Below, in pieces: positions 7,163 to 13,768 of a DNA stretch of 15,508 nt; positions within the stretch are counted from its first letter, which is position 1; each line of letters starts with the position of its first letter. The DNA is from Bacillota bacterium. GTDB lineage: Bacteria; Bacillota; Clostridia; Lachnospirales; Lachnospiraceae. The position numbers and the translations under genes were made by a program. The notes beneath the pieces were generated by a model. That model was given only the letters and a program-made list of their open reading frames with translations, was not told the origin of the DNA and made no database searches. The stretch lies in NCBI GenBank assembly GCA_023415055.1, contig JAEZLZ010000127.1, forward strand, positions 1-15,508, given 5' to 3'.

Positions 7163-7342
7163 TTACGCGATTTCTTTAACAACCACTAGGTGAGCAATGG
7201 TTTTAACCATACCCACGATCGCGTCGTTGGATTCTTTAACTACAGTTTGGTTTAATTTCTTTAATCCCAAAGCGTGTGCAGTTCTGACTTGATTTGGATT
7301 ACGTCCGATTAAAGACTTCTTTAGTGTAATTTCTAATGTCAT
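7163..7342 (-). CDS. rpmD: 50S ribosomal protein L30
   Basis: L30 is a small bacterial large-subunit protein. I translated this 59-residue frame directly: it begins MTLEITLKKSLIGRNPNQVR and continues AHALGLKKLNQTVV, the L30 ferredoxin-like fold signature with its Gly-Leu-x-Lys-Leu turn. It lies in the conserved slot between rpsE and rplO. The start is only 4 bases after the rpsE stop, and the upstream site is weak (GGTG at 7350-7353, 7 bases away). Its translation therefore probably depends on ribosomes finishing rpsE. Many mollicutes lack rpmD, so its presence is mildly informative about the lineage. Confidence 0.97.
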   Translation of the reverse strand: MTLEITLKKSLIGRNPNQVRTAHALGLKKLNQTVVKESNDAIVGMVKTIAHLVVVKEIA

Positions 7343-7346
7343 AGTC

Positions 7347-7847
7347 TTACACCAAGCTTTCTACTGCAACGCCTCTAAGCGCAGCAACGTCTTCTTTAGT
7401 CTTCAATGATTCAAGTCCAGCAAATGCTGCTCTAACCATGTTGATTGGGGCTTTGGAACCTAAAGATTTGGATAAAATATTGTGGATCCCAGCAAGTTCG
7501 CAAATGGTACGAATCGCACCACCGGCGATGACTCCGGTACCTTCAGAAGCAGGTCTTAAGAATACTTTCCCCGCGCCGAATTCTCCGGTCACGATGTGTG
7601 GGATTGTATTGTTGACAACTGCAACTTTAATTAAGTTCTTTTTCGCATTTTCGACGGCTTTTTTAATCGCATCTGGTACTTCTTGAGCTTTGCCTAAGCC
7701 AAACCCAACGGTCCCATTGTGATCACCAATAACGACTAGTGCTGCGAATCTGAAACGTCTACCACCTTTTACTACTTTGGTTACGCGGTTGATAGCAACC
7801 ACGCGGTCTTCGAATAATTCGACTTCTTTTTCTCTAACTTTACGCAT
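7347..7847 (-). CDS. rpsE: 30S ribosomal protein S5
   Basis: S5 stabilises 16S rRNA near the mRNA entry channel and influences decoding accuracy. The 166-residue protein has the double-stranded RNA-binding N-domain with VKGGRRFRFAALVV at 26-39, the loop that changes in spectinomycin-resistant mutants. That loop looks wild type here. The C-domain contains PASEGTGVIAGG and NILSKSLGS. The ATG at 7847 follows GGAGGG fused to the rplR stop. The gene is the expected neighbour of rplR and rpmD in the spc cluster, and length matches Bacillus S5. Confidence 0.98.
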   Translation of the reverse strand: MRKVREKEVELFEDRVVAINRVTKVVKGGRRFRFAALVVIGDHNGTVGFGLGKAQEVPDAIKKAVENAKKNLIKVAVVNNTIPHIVTGEFGAGKVFLRPASEGTGVIAGGAIRTICELAGIHNILSKSLGSKAPINMVRAAFAGLESLKTKEDVAALRGVAVESLV

Positions 7848-7858
7848 GATTACCCTCC

Positions 7859-8212
7859 TTAGAATTTCAATCCAGCTGCTCTAGCTGCTTCGGCCAATGC
7901 CTTAACGCGTCCATGGTATAAATAACCACTTCTGTCGAATACGACCTCAGTAACGCCGCCAGCGATGGCACGTTCTGCGATCAATTTACCTACCGCGGAT
8001 GCAGTTGCAATGTTAGAACCTTTTAAGTTCAATTCTTGGCTTCTTGCTGCAAACAAGGTGGTTTGATTTACGTCGTCAATAAGTTGTGCATAAAAGGCTG
8101 TATTAGAGCGATATACACTTAAACGAGGTCTTGCTGCGGTACCAGAAAGAGTTTGACGAATACGTAAATGTCTCTTTTGGCGTGTTACATTGCTTGATTG
8201 TTTACTGATCAT
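7859..8212 (-). CDS. rplR: 50S ribosomal protein L18
   Basis: L18 binds 5S rRNA and anchors it in the central protuberance together with L5. The 117-residue protein has a basic N-terminal arm (RQKRHLRIRQTL near 11-22), the RPRLSVYRSNTAFYAQLIDD core and the FDRSGYLYHGRVKALAEAAR ending typical of the family. The ATG at 8212 follows AGGAGGG, which overlaps the TAG stop of rplF. It is three residues shorter than B. subtilis L18, with no missing core element. Confidence 0.98.
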   Translation of the reverse strand: MISKQSSNVTRQKRHLRIRQTLSGTAARPRLSVYRSNTAFYAQLIDDVNQTTLFAARSQELNLKGSNIATASAVGKLIAERAIAGGVTEVVFDRSGYLYHGRVKALAEAARAAGLKF

Positions 8213-8224
8213 ATATATGCCCTC

Positions 8225-8767
8225 CTACTTCTTAGCAGTCTTGCCTTCTTTGCGACGAACATTTTCACCTTTATAACGAATACCTTTGCCTTTGTAAGGT
8301 TCTGGTTTACGAATAGCGCGAATGTTTGCTGCAAATTCACCAATGACTTGCTTGTCTGCACCTGATAAAATAACTTCTGTATTCTTAGGTAATGCAACGG
8401 TCACACCTTCAGGGATTTCTAATTCAACTAAATGTGAATAACCTGCGTTGACGATTAACTTCTTACCTTCGATAGAGGCTCTGTAACCGACACCGATGAT
8501 TTCTAAGGATTTTGTGAACCCTGTGGAAACACCTGTGACCATGTTCGCAAGAACAGCTCTGGTTGTACCGTGTAATTTACGGTCATTATTGATATCAGTT
8601 TCTCTCTTAATTGTGATTTGATTATTTTCTTGTTCGATGGTTACTCGATCAGAAAATTGAAATGATAAAGTGCCTTTTGGGCCTTTAACTGTGACTAAGT
8701 TCCCTTCTCCTACAGTGACGGTAACGCCAGCAGGAACAATAATCACTTTATTACCTATACGTGACAT
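8225..8767 (-). CDS. rplF: 50S ribosomal protein L6
   Basis: L6 lies near the factor-binding stalk and sarcin-ricin loop. The 180-residue protein shows the two repeated L6 domains: the first has NLVTVKGPKGTLS near 23-35, the second has GVGYRASIEGKKL near 92-104. The conserved C-terminal KPEPYKGKGIRYKGE segment is followed by a short lysine-rich tail. The start MSRIGNK is the usual one, with GGGAGG seven bases before the ATG. The stop is TAG, fused to the rplR ribosome binding site. Nothing is unusual in length or motif. Confidence 0.98.
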   Translation of the reverse strand: MSRIGNKVIIVPAGVTVTVGEGNLVTVKGPKGTLSFQFSDRVTIEQENNQITIKRETDINNDRKLHGTTRAVLANMVTGVSTGFTKSLEIIGVGYRASIEGKKLIVNAGYSHLVELEIPEGVTVALPKNTEVILSGADKQVIGEFAANIRAIRKPEPYKGKGIRYKGENVRRKEGKTAKK

Positions 8768-8782
8768 ATGTTATCCTCCCTA

Positions 8783-9181
8783 TTACCAAACGTAGGCGAG
8801 CACTTCGCCACCGATTTGTTGTTTTCTGGCTTCTCTATCAGTAAGAATGCCCTTTGATGTCGAAATAATCGCAATTCCAAGTCCGTTTAGAACTTTAGGT
8901 AATTGGCTAGCTTGCGCGTAAACACGTAAGCCCGGTTTCGATATCCTCTTTAAACCTTTAATAACGCGTTCGTTATTAGCGGTATATTTCAATGTTACTA
9001 CGAGTGTAGAACCTACTGCTTCATTTTTAGATACATAATCTACAATGAAACCTTCTTGTTTCAAGACATTTAGAATGTCTGCTTTAAGTCTGGATGCAGG
9101 GATTTCTACCGTTTCATGACGCATTGAATTCGCGTTGCGGATACGAGTTAGTAAATCCGCGATTGGATCAGTCATAACCAT
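8783..9181 (-). CDS. rpsH: 30S ribosomal protein S8
   Basis: S8 binds the central domain of 16S rRNA early in assembly; in E. coli it also represses the spc operon. The 132-residue protein begins MVMTDPIADLLTRIRNAN. The ATG at 9181 is preferred over the Met at residue 3 because it lies 7 bases from AAGGAGG and aligns with Bacillus S8. The C-terminal RNA-binding end STSKGILTDREAR and GGEVLAYVW is intact. I could not recognise an S8-like operator at the rplX/rplE junction, where E. coli has one; the gap there is 14 bases. Confidence 0.98.
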   Translation of the reverse strand: MVMTDPIADLLTRIRNANSMRHETVEIPASRLKADILNVLKQEGFIVDYVSKNEAVGSTLVVTLKYTANNERVIKGLKRISKPGLRVYAQASQLPKVLNGLGIAIISTSKGILTDREARKQQIGGEVLAYVW

Positions 9182-9196
9182 ATTATTTCCTCCTTC

Positions 9197-9382
9197 TTAC
9201 CAGCTAGCTTTTTTAACGCCAGGTAGTTCGCCTTTATAGGCTAATTCGCGAAAACAAATACGGCAAATTCCAAATTTTTGGTATACTGCGTGCGGACGGC
9301 CACAACGTGTGCATCTGGTGTAAGCTTGTGTTGAAAACTTAGCCACGCGTTGTTGCTTCGCAATCATAGATTTTTTAGCCAT
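9197..9382 (-). CDS. rpsZ: 30S ribosomal protein S14, zinc type
   Basis: S14 is a late-assembling head protein of the small subunit. This 61-residue form has the four-cysteine zinc ribbon Cys24-x2-Cys27 and Cys40-x2-Cys43, and ends VKKASW, which is the type Z protein of Bacillota rather than the longer zinc-free form. It is often also labelled rpsN. The ATG at 9382 follows TAAGGAGA, in which the rplE stop is part of the ribosome binding site. With zinc-type L36 and adenylate kinase, this operon encodes three zinc proteins of general housekeeping. Confidence 0.98.
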   Translation of the reverse strand: MAKKSMIAKQQRVAKFSTQAYTRCTRCGRPHAVYQKFGICRICFRELAYKGELPGVKKASW

Positions 9383-9393
9383 GTTTATTCTCC

Positions 9394-9933
9394 TTATTTC
9401 TTGAACGGTAATCCAAGGGAAGTTAGTAATGCTTTACCTTCTTCATCAGATTGCGCCGTTGTTACGATGACAATGTCCATGCCACGTACTTTTTTCACTT
9501 TATCGAAATTGATTTCAGGGAAAATGAGTTGTTCTTTGATTCCGAGTGTGTAGTTACCACGACCGTCAAAAGCATCTTTAGAGATACCACGGAAGTCTCT
9601 TACACGTGGAAGAGAAACTGAAACTAATTTATCCAAGAAATAGTACATTCTTTCGCCACGTAATGTAACTTTGCAACCGATTGGCATACCTTCACGTAAT
9701 TTGAAGTTCGCAATGGACTTTCTTGCTTTGGTTACTACTGGTTTTTGACCAGTGATTACGGTTAATTCTTCAACTGCGTCGTCGAGCGCTTTAGGGTTAG
9801 CTACAGCGTCGCCGATACCCATGTTAATAACGATCTTTTCGATCTTTGGTACTTGCATGACGGAAGTATAGTTGAATGCTTTCATTAATTCGGGTTTGGT
9901 GAGGTTTTCGTATTTTTCTCTTAATCTACTCAT
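9394..9933 (-). CDS. rplE: 50S ribosomal protein L5
   Basis: L5 binds 5S rRNA and contacts P-site tRNA. I place the start at ATG 9933, giving 179 residues beginning MSRLREKYENL, the same length as B. subtilis L5. A TTG two codons upstream (9939) lies just 1 base from the AAGGAG site (9941-9946), whereas the ATG is 7 bases away. Conserved segments include QVPKIEKIVINMG, REGMPIGCKVTLRGERMY, SLPRVRDFRG and GRGNYTLGIKEQ. The stop is fused to the rpsZ ribosome binding site. Confidence 0.97.
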   Translation of the reverse strand: MSRLREKYENLTKPELMKAFNYTSVMQVPKIEKIVINMGIGDAVANPKALDDAVEELTVITGQKPVVTKARKSIANFKLREGMPIGCKVTLRGERMYYFLDKLVSVSLPRVRDFRGISKDAFDGRGNYTLGIKEQLIFPEINFDKVKKVRGMDIVIVTTAQSDEEGKALLTSLGLPFKK

Positions 9934-9947
9934 AGTCAAACTCCTTC

Positions 9948-10289
9948 TTATTTATCAAGGCTTGCGCCTGATTTTTTCGCAATACGGACTTTCTTACCGT
10001 CTACGATTTTGTAACCAACGCGAGTTGGAACATTCTTCTTTGGATCGAGAATCATCACGTTAGATACATGGATTGGTGCTTCGACTTCCACGATTTGACC
10101 TTTTTCGTTTTGTTGAGTTGGTCTTTCATGTTTTTTAACTTTATTGACGCCTTCAACGATGACGCGGTCTTCACCAGGAAATGCTTTTAATACTTTACCA
10201 GTTGTTTTGACTTTTTTGCCTTTTTTATCGGTAGTAAATTTGTCTTTACCAGCGATAACAACAACTGTATCTCCAGCTTTAATGTTCAT
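9948..10289 (-). CDS. rplX: 50S ribosomal protein L24 with an enlarged KOW loop
   Basis: L24 starts large-subunit assembly and sits beside the peptide exit. I choose ATG 10289 (113 residues, start MNIKAGDTVVV). It lies 5 bases after AAGGAGG (10295-10301), and a longer frame from 10319 would run 20 bases into rplN and has no family support. The core GKDK is followed by about ten extra, mostly basic residues (FTTDKKGKKVKT, residues 18-29) before GKVLKAFPGEDRV. B. subtilis L24 has 103 residues and a tight KOW turn there. Later motifs (VKKHERPTQ, APIHVSNVMILDP, RVGYKIVDGKKVRIAKKSG) are standard. Confidence 0.96.
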   Translation of the reverse strand: MNIKAGDTVVVIAGKDKFTTDKKGKKVKTTGKVLKAFPGEDRVIVEGVNKVKKHERPTQQNEKGQIVEVEAPIHVSNVMILDPKKNVPTRVGYKIVDGKKVRIAKKSGASLDK

Positions 10290-10299
10290 GATGTCCTCC

Positions 10300-10668
10300 T
10301 TATAATACTTCTGGAGCAAGGGATACGATCTTCATGAAGTTCTTATCTCTAAGCTCTCTTGCCACTGGTCCGAAAATACGTGTACCACGTGGGTTTAAAT
10401 CTTCTTTAATAATGACTGCTGCATTATCATCAAATTTGATGTATGAGCCGTCTGCGCGTCTTAAACCAGAAATGGTTCTGACGATAACCGCTTTTGCTAC
10501 GTCACCTTTTTTAACGATGCCGCCTGGGGTTGCTTTTTTAACTGCAACGACGACCACATCGCCAATGTTAGCATAACGACGGCGGGTACCACCTAAAACT
10601 TTAATGACTAAGACTTCACGTGCGCCGCTATTATCAGCGACGTTTAATCTAGTTTCTTGTTGAATCAT
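10300..10668 (-). CDS. rplN: 50S ribosomal protein L14
   Basis: L14 is a beta-barrel protein at the subunit interface that forms intersubunit bridges and binds the silencing factor RsfS. The 122-residue length is exactly that of the family. The sequence is highly conserved: MIQQETRLNVADNSGARE at the start, GGTRRRYANIGDVVV, and the FGPVARELRDKNFMKI stretch near the end. The ATG at 10668 follows GGAGGG fused to the rpsQ stop. The rplN stop codon is likewise part of the rplX ribosome binding site. Confidence 0.98.
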   Translation of the reverse strand: MIQQETRLNVADNSGAREVLVIKVLGGTRRRYANIGDVVVVAVKKATPGGIVKKGDVAKAVIVRTISGLRRADGSYIKFDDNAAVIIKEDLNPRGTRIFGPVARELRDKNFMKIVSLAPEVL

Positions 10669-10680
10669 GATAGTCCCTCC

Positions 10681-10935
10681 TTATTCTGCCTTCGTAACAA
10701 TTTCTACTAATCTAAAACGCTTAGTAGCTGAAAGTGGTCTTGTTTCCATAATGGTAACAATGTCGCCAACTTTTGCAGTATTGTCTTCGTCGTGTGCATG
10801 ATATTTTTTGGAAACTTTAACACGTTTCCCGTATAAGCTGTGTTTTTTGTATGTGTCAACTACCACTGTGATCGTTTTTTGCATTTTGGTTGATACCACA
10901 GTTCCTGTGAACACTTTTCTGTTGTTTCTTTCCAT
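10681..10935 (-). CDS. rpsQ: 30S ribosomal protein S17
   Basis: S17 is a primary 16S rRNA-binding protein of OB fold. The 84-residue product has GTVVSTKMQKTITVVVDT near 11-28, the HSLYGKRVKVSKKYHAHDE loop near 32-50, and the TRPLSATKRFRLVEIV ending. These are the classical S17 motifs. The ATG at 10935 lies 7 bases after AGGAGG, which abuts the rpmC stop (TAAAGGAGG). It sits in the standard rplP-rpmC-rpsQ-rplN order. Confidence 0.98.
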   Translation of the reverse strand: MERNNRKVFTGTVVSTKMQKTITVVVDTYKKHSLYGKRVKVSKKYHAHDEDNTAKVGDIVTIMETRPLSATKRFRLVEIVTKAE

Positions 10936-10946
10936 AGTATCCTCCT

Positions 10947-11135
10947 TTATTCGCTACGTTCACTAATGATTGTCTTCATTTGTGCAATTAATTTTCTGAC
11001 TTGTCTTATGCGTGCGGTATTTTCTAGTTGACCAACAGCAAGTTGAAAACGCAAGTTGAATAATTCAATTTTTAATTCGTTGATGCGTTTGTTTAAATCA
11101 GCAGTGCTGATCTTACGAATTTCGATCGCTTTCAT
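10947..11135 (-). CDS. rpmC: 50S ribosomal protein L29
   Basis: L29 is a two-helix hairpin at the exit tunnel, part of the docking site for trigger factor and SRP with L23. I place the start at ATG 11135 (62 residues, MKAIEIRKIS), one base after the rplP stop. AGGTGA (11144-11149) is 8 bases before it and aligns with the anti-Shine-Dalgarno end. A GTG four codons earlier (11147) lies within that site and would overlap rplP, so it is less likely. The core ELFNLRFQLAVGQLENTARIR is the family signature. Translation is probably coupled to rplP. Confidence 0.96.
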   Translation of the reverse strand: MKAIEIRKISTADLNKRINELKIELFNLRFQLAVGQLENTARIRQVRKLIAQMKTIISERSE

Positions 11136-11136
11136 A

Positions 11137-11553
11137 TTATTGGTCACCTACCTTACGAATAATCTTTGTTGAAACTGGAAGTTTGTGGGAGGCAAGTCTC
11201 AATGCTTCGTGAGCGATTTCGTCAGAAACACCTGCAACTTCGAACATGATTTTGCCAGTCTTAACAACAGCAACCCATGAATCTGGTGCACCTTTACCGG
11301 AACCCATACGTACTTCTAGTGGTTTTTTAGTTTTGGCTAAATGAGGGAAAATGTTGATCCATACATTACCTGTACGTTTCATATGTCTTGTGATTGCAAT
11401 ACGGGCAGCTTCGATTTGACGGTTTGTAACCCAAGCACCTTCAGTAGCTTGTAAACCCCAGTTGCCGTGTTGTAATTCAAGATTACCTTTTGCCTTGCCT
11501 TCATAACTTACGCGATGAGGACGGCGGAATTTAGTTCTTTTTGGCATTAACAT
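11137..11553 (-). CDS. rplP: 50S ribosomal protein L16
   Basis: L16 binds near the A-site and P-site tRNA elbows and helps shape the peptidyl transferase region. The 138-residue protein starts MLMPKRTKFRRPHRVSYEGK, then TNRQIEAARIAITRHMKR near 43-60 and EVRMGSGKGAPDSWVAVV. ATG 11553 is preferred over the Met at residue 3 since it lies 9 bases from AGGAGG and matches the Bacillus start MLMPKR. The ribosome binding site falls inside the lysine/glycine-rich end of rpsC, 2 bases between genes. The PHRVSYEGKAKG segment resembles mollicute and Erysipelotrichia L16 from memory. Confidence 0.98.
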   Translation of the reverse strand: MLMPKRTKFRRPHRVSYEGKAKGNLELQHGNWGLQATEGAWVTNRQIEAARIAITRHMKRTGNVWINIFPHLAKTKKPLEVRMGSGKGAPDSWVAVVKTGKIMFEVAGVSDEIAHEALRLASHKLPVSTKIIRKVGDQ

Positions 11554-11555
11554 AA

Positions 11556-12257
11556 TTACTTGCCTCCTTTACTGCGCTTGTCTCTTCTTGGTGCAGCCTC
11601 GGATCTAACCTTTTGACCAGGTAGAACTTCGCCTTTAAAAATCCATACTTTAACGCCTAACTTACCATAAGTGGTGCTCGCTTCTGCAGTTGCATAATCG
11701 ATGTCAGCACGTAGTGTATGTAGTGGCACGCGGCCTTCAGAATAGCCTTCGCTACGAGCGATTTCAGCACCGCCAAGACGTCCAGACACAAGTGTCTTAA
11801 CCCCTTTAGCACCAGCTTTTAATGCTCTTTGCATAGCCATCTTTTGCACGCGGCGGAAAGATGCACGGTTTTCTAATTGTTCAGCAATGCTTTGCGCAAC
11901 GAGTTCTGCATTGAGTTCTGAACGTTTCACTTCAACGACGTTAAGGATGATTTCCTTTTTAGTCATGTATTCAAGTGTTTTAACTGCTTTGTTTTTGGAT
12001 TCTGCATCTCTACCGATGACAACGCCAGGTTTAGCGGTGTATAAAGTCACTTTAACTCTATCTTTCGCTTTGCCTTTAAGACGTTCGATTTCGATTTGAG
12101 AAACGGAAGCCTTTTTGAAAGTGTCTTTAAGATACTTTCTGATTTCAATATCTTCTTTTAAAAGAGCCGGAACTTGATTTTTTTCTGCATACCATTTCGC
12201 ATCCCAATTACGGGTAATCCCCATGCGTAAGCCGACTGGACTAACTTTTTGACCCAT
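11556..12257 (-). CDS. rpsC: 30S ribosomal protein S3, KH motif altered
   Basis: S3 forms part of the mRNA entry tunnel and contributes to helicase action on mRNA. The 233-residue protein has MGQKVSPVGLRMGITRNWDA at the start, a type-2 KH domain at about 38-107 and the C-domain with SGRLGGAEIARSE and LHTLRADIDYATAEA. The basic residues Arg135, Arg136 and Lys139 match E. coli R131, R132 and K135. The KH turn reads GRDA at 82-85, where S3 normally has G-x-x-G (GKKG in E. coli, GKGG in B. subtilis). The tail is lysine- and arginine-rich. AGGAGG before the ATG overlaps the rplV TAG stop. Confidence 0.98.
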   Translation of the reverse strand: MGQKVSPVGLRMGITRNWDAKWYAEKNQVPALLKEDIEIRKYLKDTFKKASVSQIEIERLKGKAKDRVKVTLYTAKPGVVIGRDAESKNKAVKTLEYMTKKEIILNVVEVKRSELNAELVAQSIAEQLENRASFRRVQKMAMQRALKAGAKGVKTLVSGRLGGAEIARSEGYSEGRVPLHTLRADIDYATAEASTTYGKLGVKVWIFKGEVLPGQKVRSEAAPRRDKRSKGGK

Positions 12258-12268
12258 CGTATATCCTC

Positions 12269-12604
12269 CTAAACTCTTTCTGCCACAACGATTGTGATGT
12301 GGCTCGTCTTTTTAACGATAATGTTGCCTTGTCCTTTGGAATTAGGCATCATTCTCTTCATGCGTACGCCTTCATTGACGAACGCCTCTTTAATGTATAA
12401 GTTGTTTACATTCATGTTGTAGTTATGATCCGCGTTAGCGACTGCACTGTTAAGCACCTTTAAAATAATTGGAGCGGCAGCTTTAGGGGTATATTTCAAA
12501 ATCGCTTGCGCTTCTTTGATTTCTAAACCCTTAATGAGATCAATCACTAGTCTTGCTTTTCTTGGTGCAATACGCACCGTATTTGCCATAGCTCTAGATT
12601 CCAT
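12269..12604 (-). CDS. rplV: 50S ribosomal protein L22 with a divergent tunnel hairpin
   Basis: L22 extends a beta-hairpin into the peptide exit tunnel. I place the start at ATG 12604 (111 residues, MESRAMANTVRIAPRKARLV). It follows GGAGG (12610-12614) by 5 bases and aligns with Bacillus MQAKAVARTVR. An earlier ATG at 12619 has no such site and overlaps the rpsS stop. Residue numbers match E. coli L22 exactly. MKR at 82-84 and Lys90-Gly91 are kept, but the tip reads PNSKGQGNI (87-95) instead of E. coli PRAKGRADR. Two or three conserved arginines are therefore lost. The C-terminus TSHITIVV is standard, and the TAG stop is fused to the rpsC ribosome binding site. Confidence 0.97.
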   Translation of the reverse strand: MESRAMANTVRIAPRKARLVIDLIKGLEIKEAQAILKYTPKAAAPIILKVLNSAVANADHNYNMNVNNLYIKEAFVNEGVRMKRMMPNSKGQGNIIVKKTSHITIVVAERV

Positions 12605-12618
12605 ATTAACCTCCGTCA

Positions 12619-12897
12619 TTATTTCTTAGCTGCTTTCTTGTCAGCGCCGTGTCCACGGAAAGTACGTGTAGGTGAGAATTCACCTAGTTTGTGACCTACC
12701 ATGTCTTCTGTGATGTATACAGGTACATGTTCTCTACCGTTATATACTGCAATCGTTAATCCTACAAAGTCAGGGAATACGGTTGAACGTCTTGACCAAG
12801 TTTGGATTACTTTGTTATCTTTCGCCTTTTTAGCGGTTCTTACCTTATTTAATAGGTAGTCGTCACAAAAAGGACCTTTTTTAATTGAACGTGCCAT
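12619..12897 (-). CDS. rpsS: 30S ribosomal protein S19
   Basis: S19 works with S13 in the head of the small subunit. The 92-residue product begins MARSIKKGPFCDDYLLNKV and contains TWSRRSTVFPDFVG near 33-46, VYNGREHVPVYITEDMVGHKLGEF split across 52-74, and TRTFRGHG near 77-84. All are close to the Bacillus sequence and length. The ATG at 12897 follows AGGAGG fused to the rplB TAG stop. Its own stop is followed within a few bases by the rplV ribosome binding site, and the gap to the rplV start used here is 14 bases. Confidence 0.98.
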   Translation of the reverse strand: MARSIKKGPFCDDYLLNKVRTAKKAKDNKVIQTWSRRSTVFPDFVGLTIAVYNGREHVPVYITEDMVGHKLGEFSPTRTFRGHGADKKAAKK

Positions 12898-12907
12898 GAT
12901 TTCCCTC

Positions 12908-13738
12908 CTACTTCGTACGACGTCTTACGATTAAATCGTTCGATGCCTTCTTAGAATCTCTTGTCTTAATACCGCGACCAGGTTTGCCCCATGGTGTCAT
13001 TGGTGATTTTCTACCGATTGGGTTCTTACCTTCACCACCACCGTGTGGGTGATCGTTCGGGTTCATAACAGCACCACGGACAGTTGGGCGGATACCCATG
13101 TGTCTTGTACGTCCTGCTTTACCAATTCTGACAAGTTCGTAAGTTTCGTTACCAACTTCACCAACGGTTGCACGGCAAGTACCTAAAATCTTTCTAACTT
13201 CGCTTGAGCTTAAGCGTACAAGAACATAGCGTTCTTCTCTACCTAAGATTTGTGCGGAAGTACCAGCAGAACGGACCAATTGTCCACCTTTACCAGGGTG
13301 TAATTCGATGTTATGAATGACAGTACCTACCGGGATGTTGAAAATAGGCAATGCGTTACCGACTTTGATGTCTGCATGTTCACCGGATTCGATGGACATA
13401 CCCACTTCTAGGCCTTTAGGCGCGATGATATAACGCTTTTCACCATCTACATAGTTGATTAAAGCGATATTTGCACTTCTGTTTGGATCGTATTCGATTG
13501 TAGCAACCTTACCTACGATACCATCTTTGTTTCTCTTGAAATCAATTACACGATATTTGCGCTTAGCGCCGCCGCCTTGATGACGAACTGTAATTTTACC
13601 GGAGTTATTACGTCCACCATTTTTGTGAATTGGCTCGAGTAGTGATTTTTCAGGAGTGGATGTTGTGATTTCTTCGAACGTTAACACGCTCATGTTGCGG
13701 CGTCCAGCGGACGTCGGCTTATAAACTTTAACCGCCAT
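12908..13738 (-). CDS. rplB: 50S ribosomal protein L2
   Basis: L2 is one of the most conserved ribosomal proteins and is needed for subunit joining and peptidyl transfer. The 276-residue length is typical. The N-domain has KNGGRNNSGKITVRHQGGG near 39-57 and KRKYRVIDFKR near 59-69. The middle has HPGKGGQLVRSAGTSAQ, and the C-domain holds the DHPHGGGEG loop at 229-237 with the histidine linked to catalysis in E. coli. The start MAVKVYKPTSAGRR is standard, with AAAGGAG upstream in a 30-base gap after rplW. The stop is TAG, fused to the rpsS ribosome binding site. Confidence 0.98.
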   Translation of the reverse strand: MAVKVYKPTSAGRRNMSVLTFEEITTSTPEKSLLEPIHKNGGRNNSGKITVRHQGGGAKRKYRVIDFKRNKDGIVGKVATIEYDPNRSANIALINYVDGEKRYIIAPKGLEVGMSIESGEHADIKVGNALPIFNIPVGTVIHNIELHPGKGGQLVRSAGTSAQILGREERYVLVRLSSSEVRKILGTCRATVGEVGNETYELVRIGKAGRTRHMGIRPTVRGAVMNPNDHPHGGGEGKNPIGRKSPMTPWGKPGRGIKTRDSKKASNDLIVRRRTK

Positions 13739-13768
13739 AGTTAATTCTCCTTTAACATTTCACTAATC

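Noticed and set aside
8209..8397. Minus-strand 62-codon frame inside rplF
   Set aside because: It is in another frame of the same strand as a clear L6 gene, with no ribosome binding site and no motif.
9394..9939. Longer L5 with a TTG start at 9939
   Set aside because: The TTG lies 1 base from the AAGGAG site while the ATG at 9933 is 7 bases away and gives the family length and start.
9934..9947. S8-type translational operator at the rplX/rplE junction, as in E. coli
   Set aside because: The gap is 14 bases and I could not recognise the S8-binding helix around it by eye; a covariance-model search would be needed to revive this.
9948..10319. Longer L24 frame starting at 10319
   Set aside because: It would overlap rplN by 20 bases, the extra ten residues have no match to L24, and the strong AAGGAGG site lies just before the ATG at 10289.
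10947..11147. L29 starting at GTG 11147
   Set aside because: The GTG is inside the AGGTGA site that serves the ATG at 11135, and the family begins at MKA.
12269..12619. Longer L22 starting at the ATG overlapping the rpsS stop
   Set aside because: That ATG has no Shine-Dalgarno site upstream, and the GGAGG at 12610-12614 lies inside the would-be coding part, ideally placed for the ATG at 12604.
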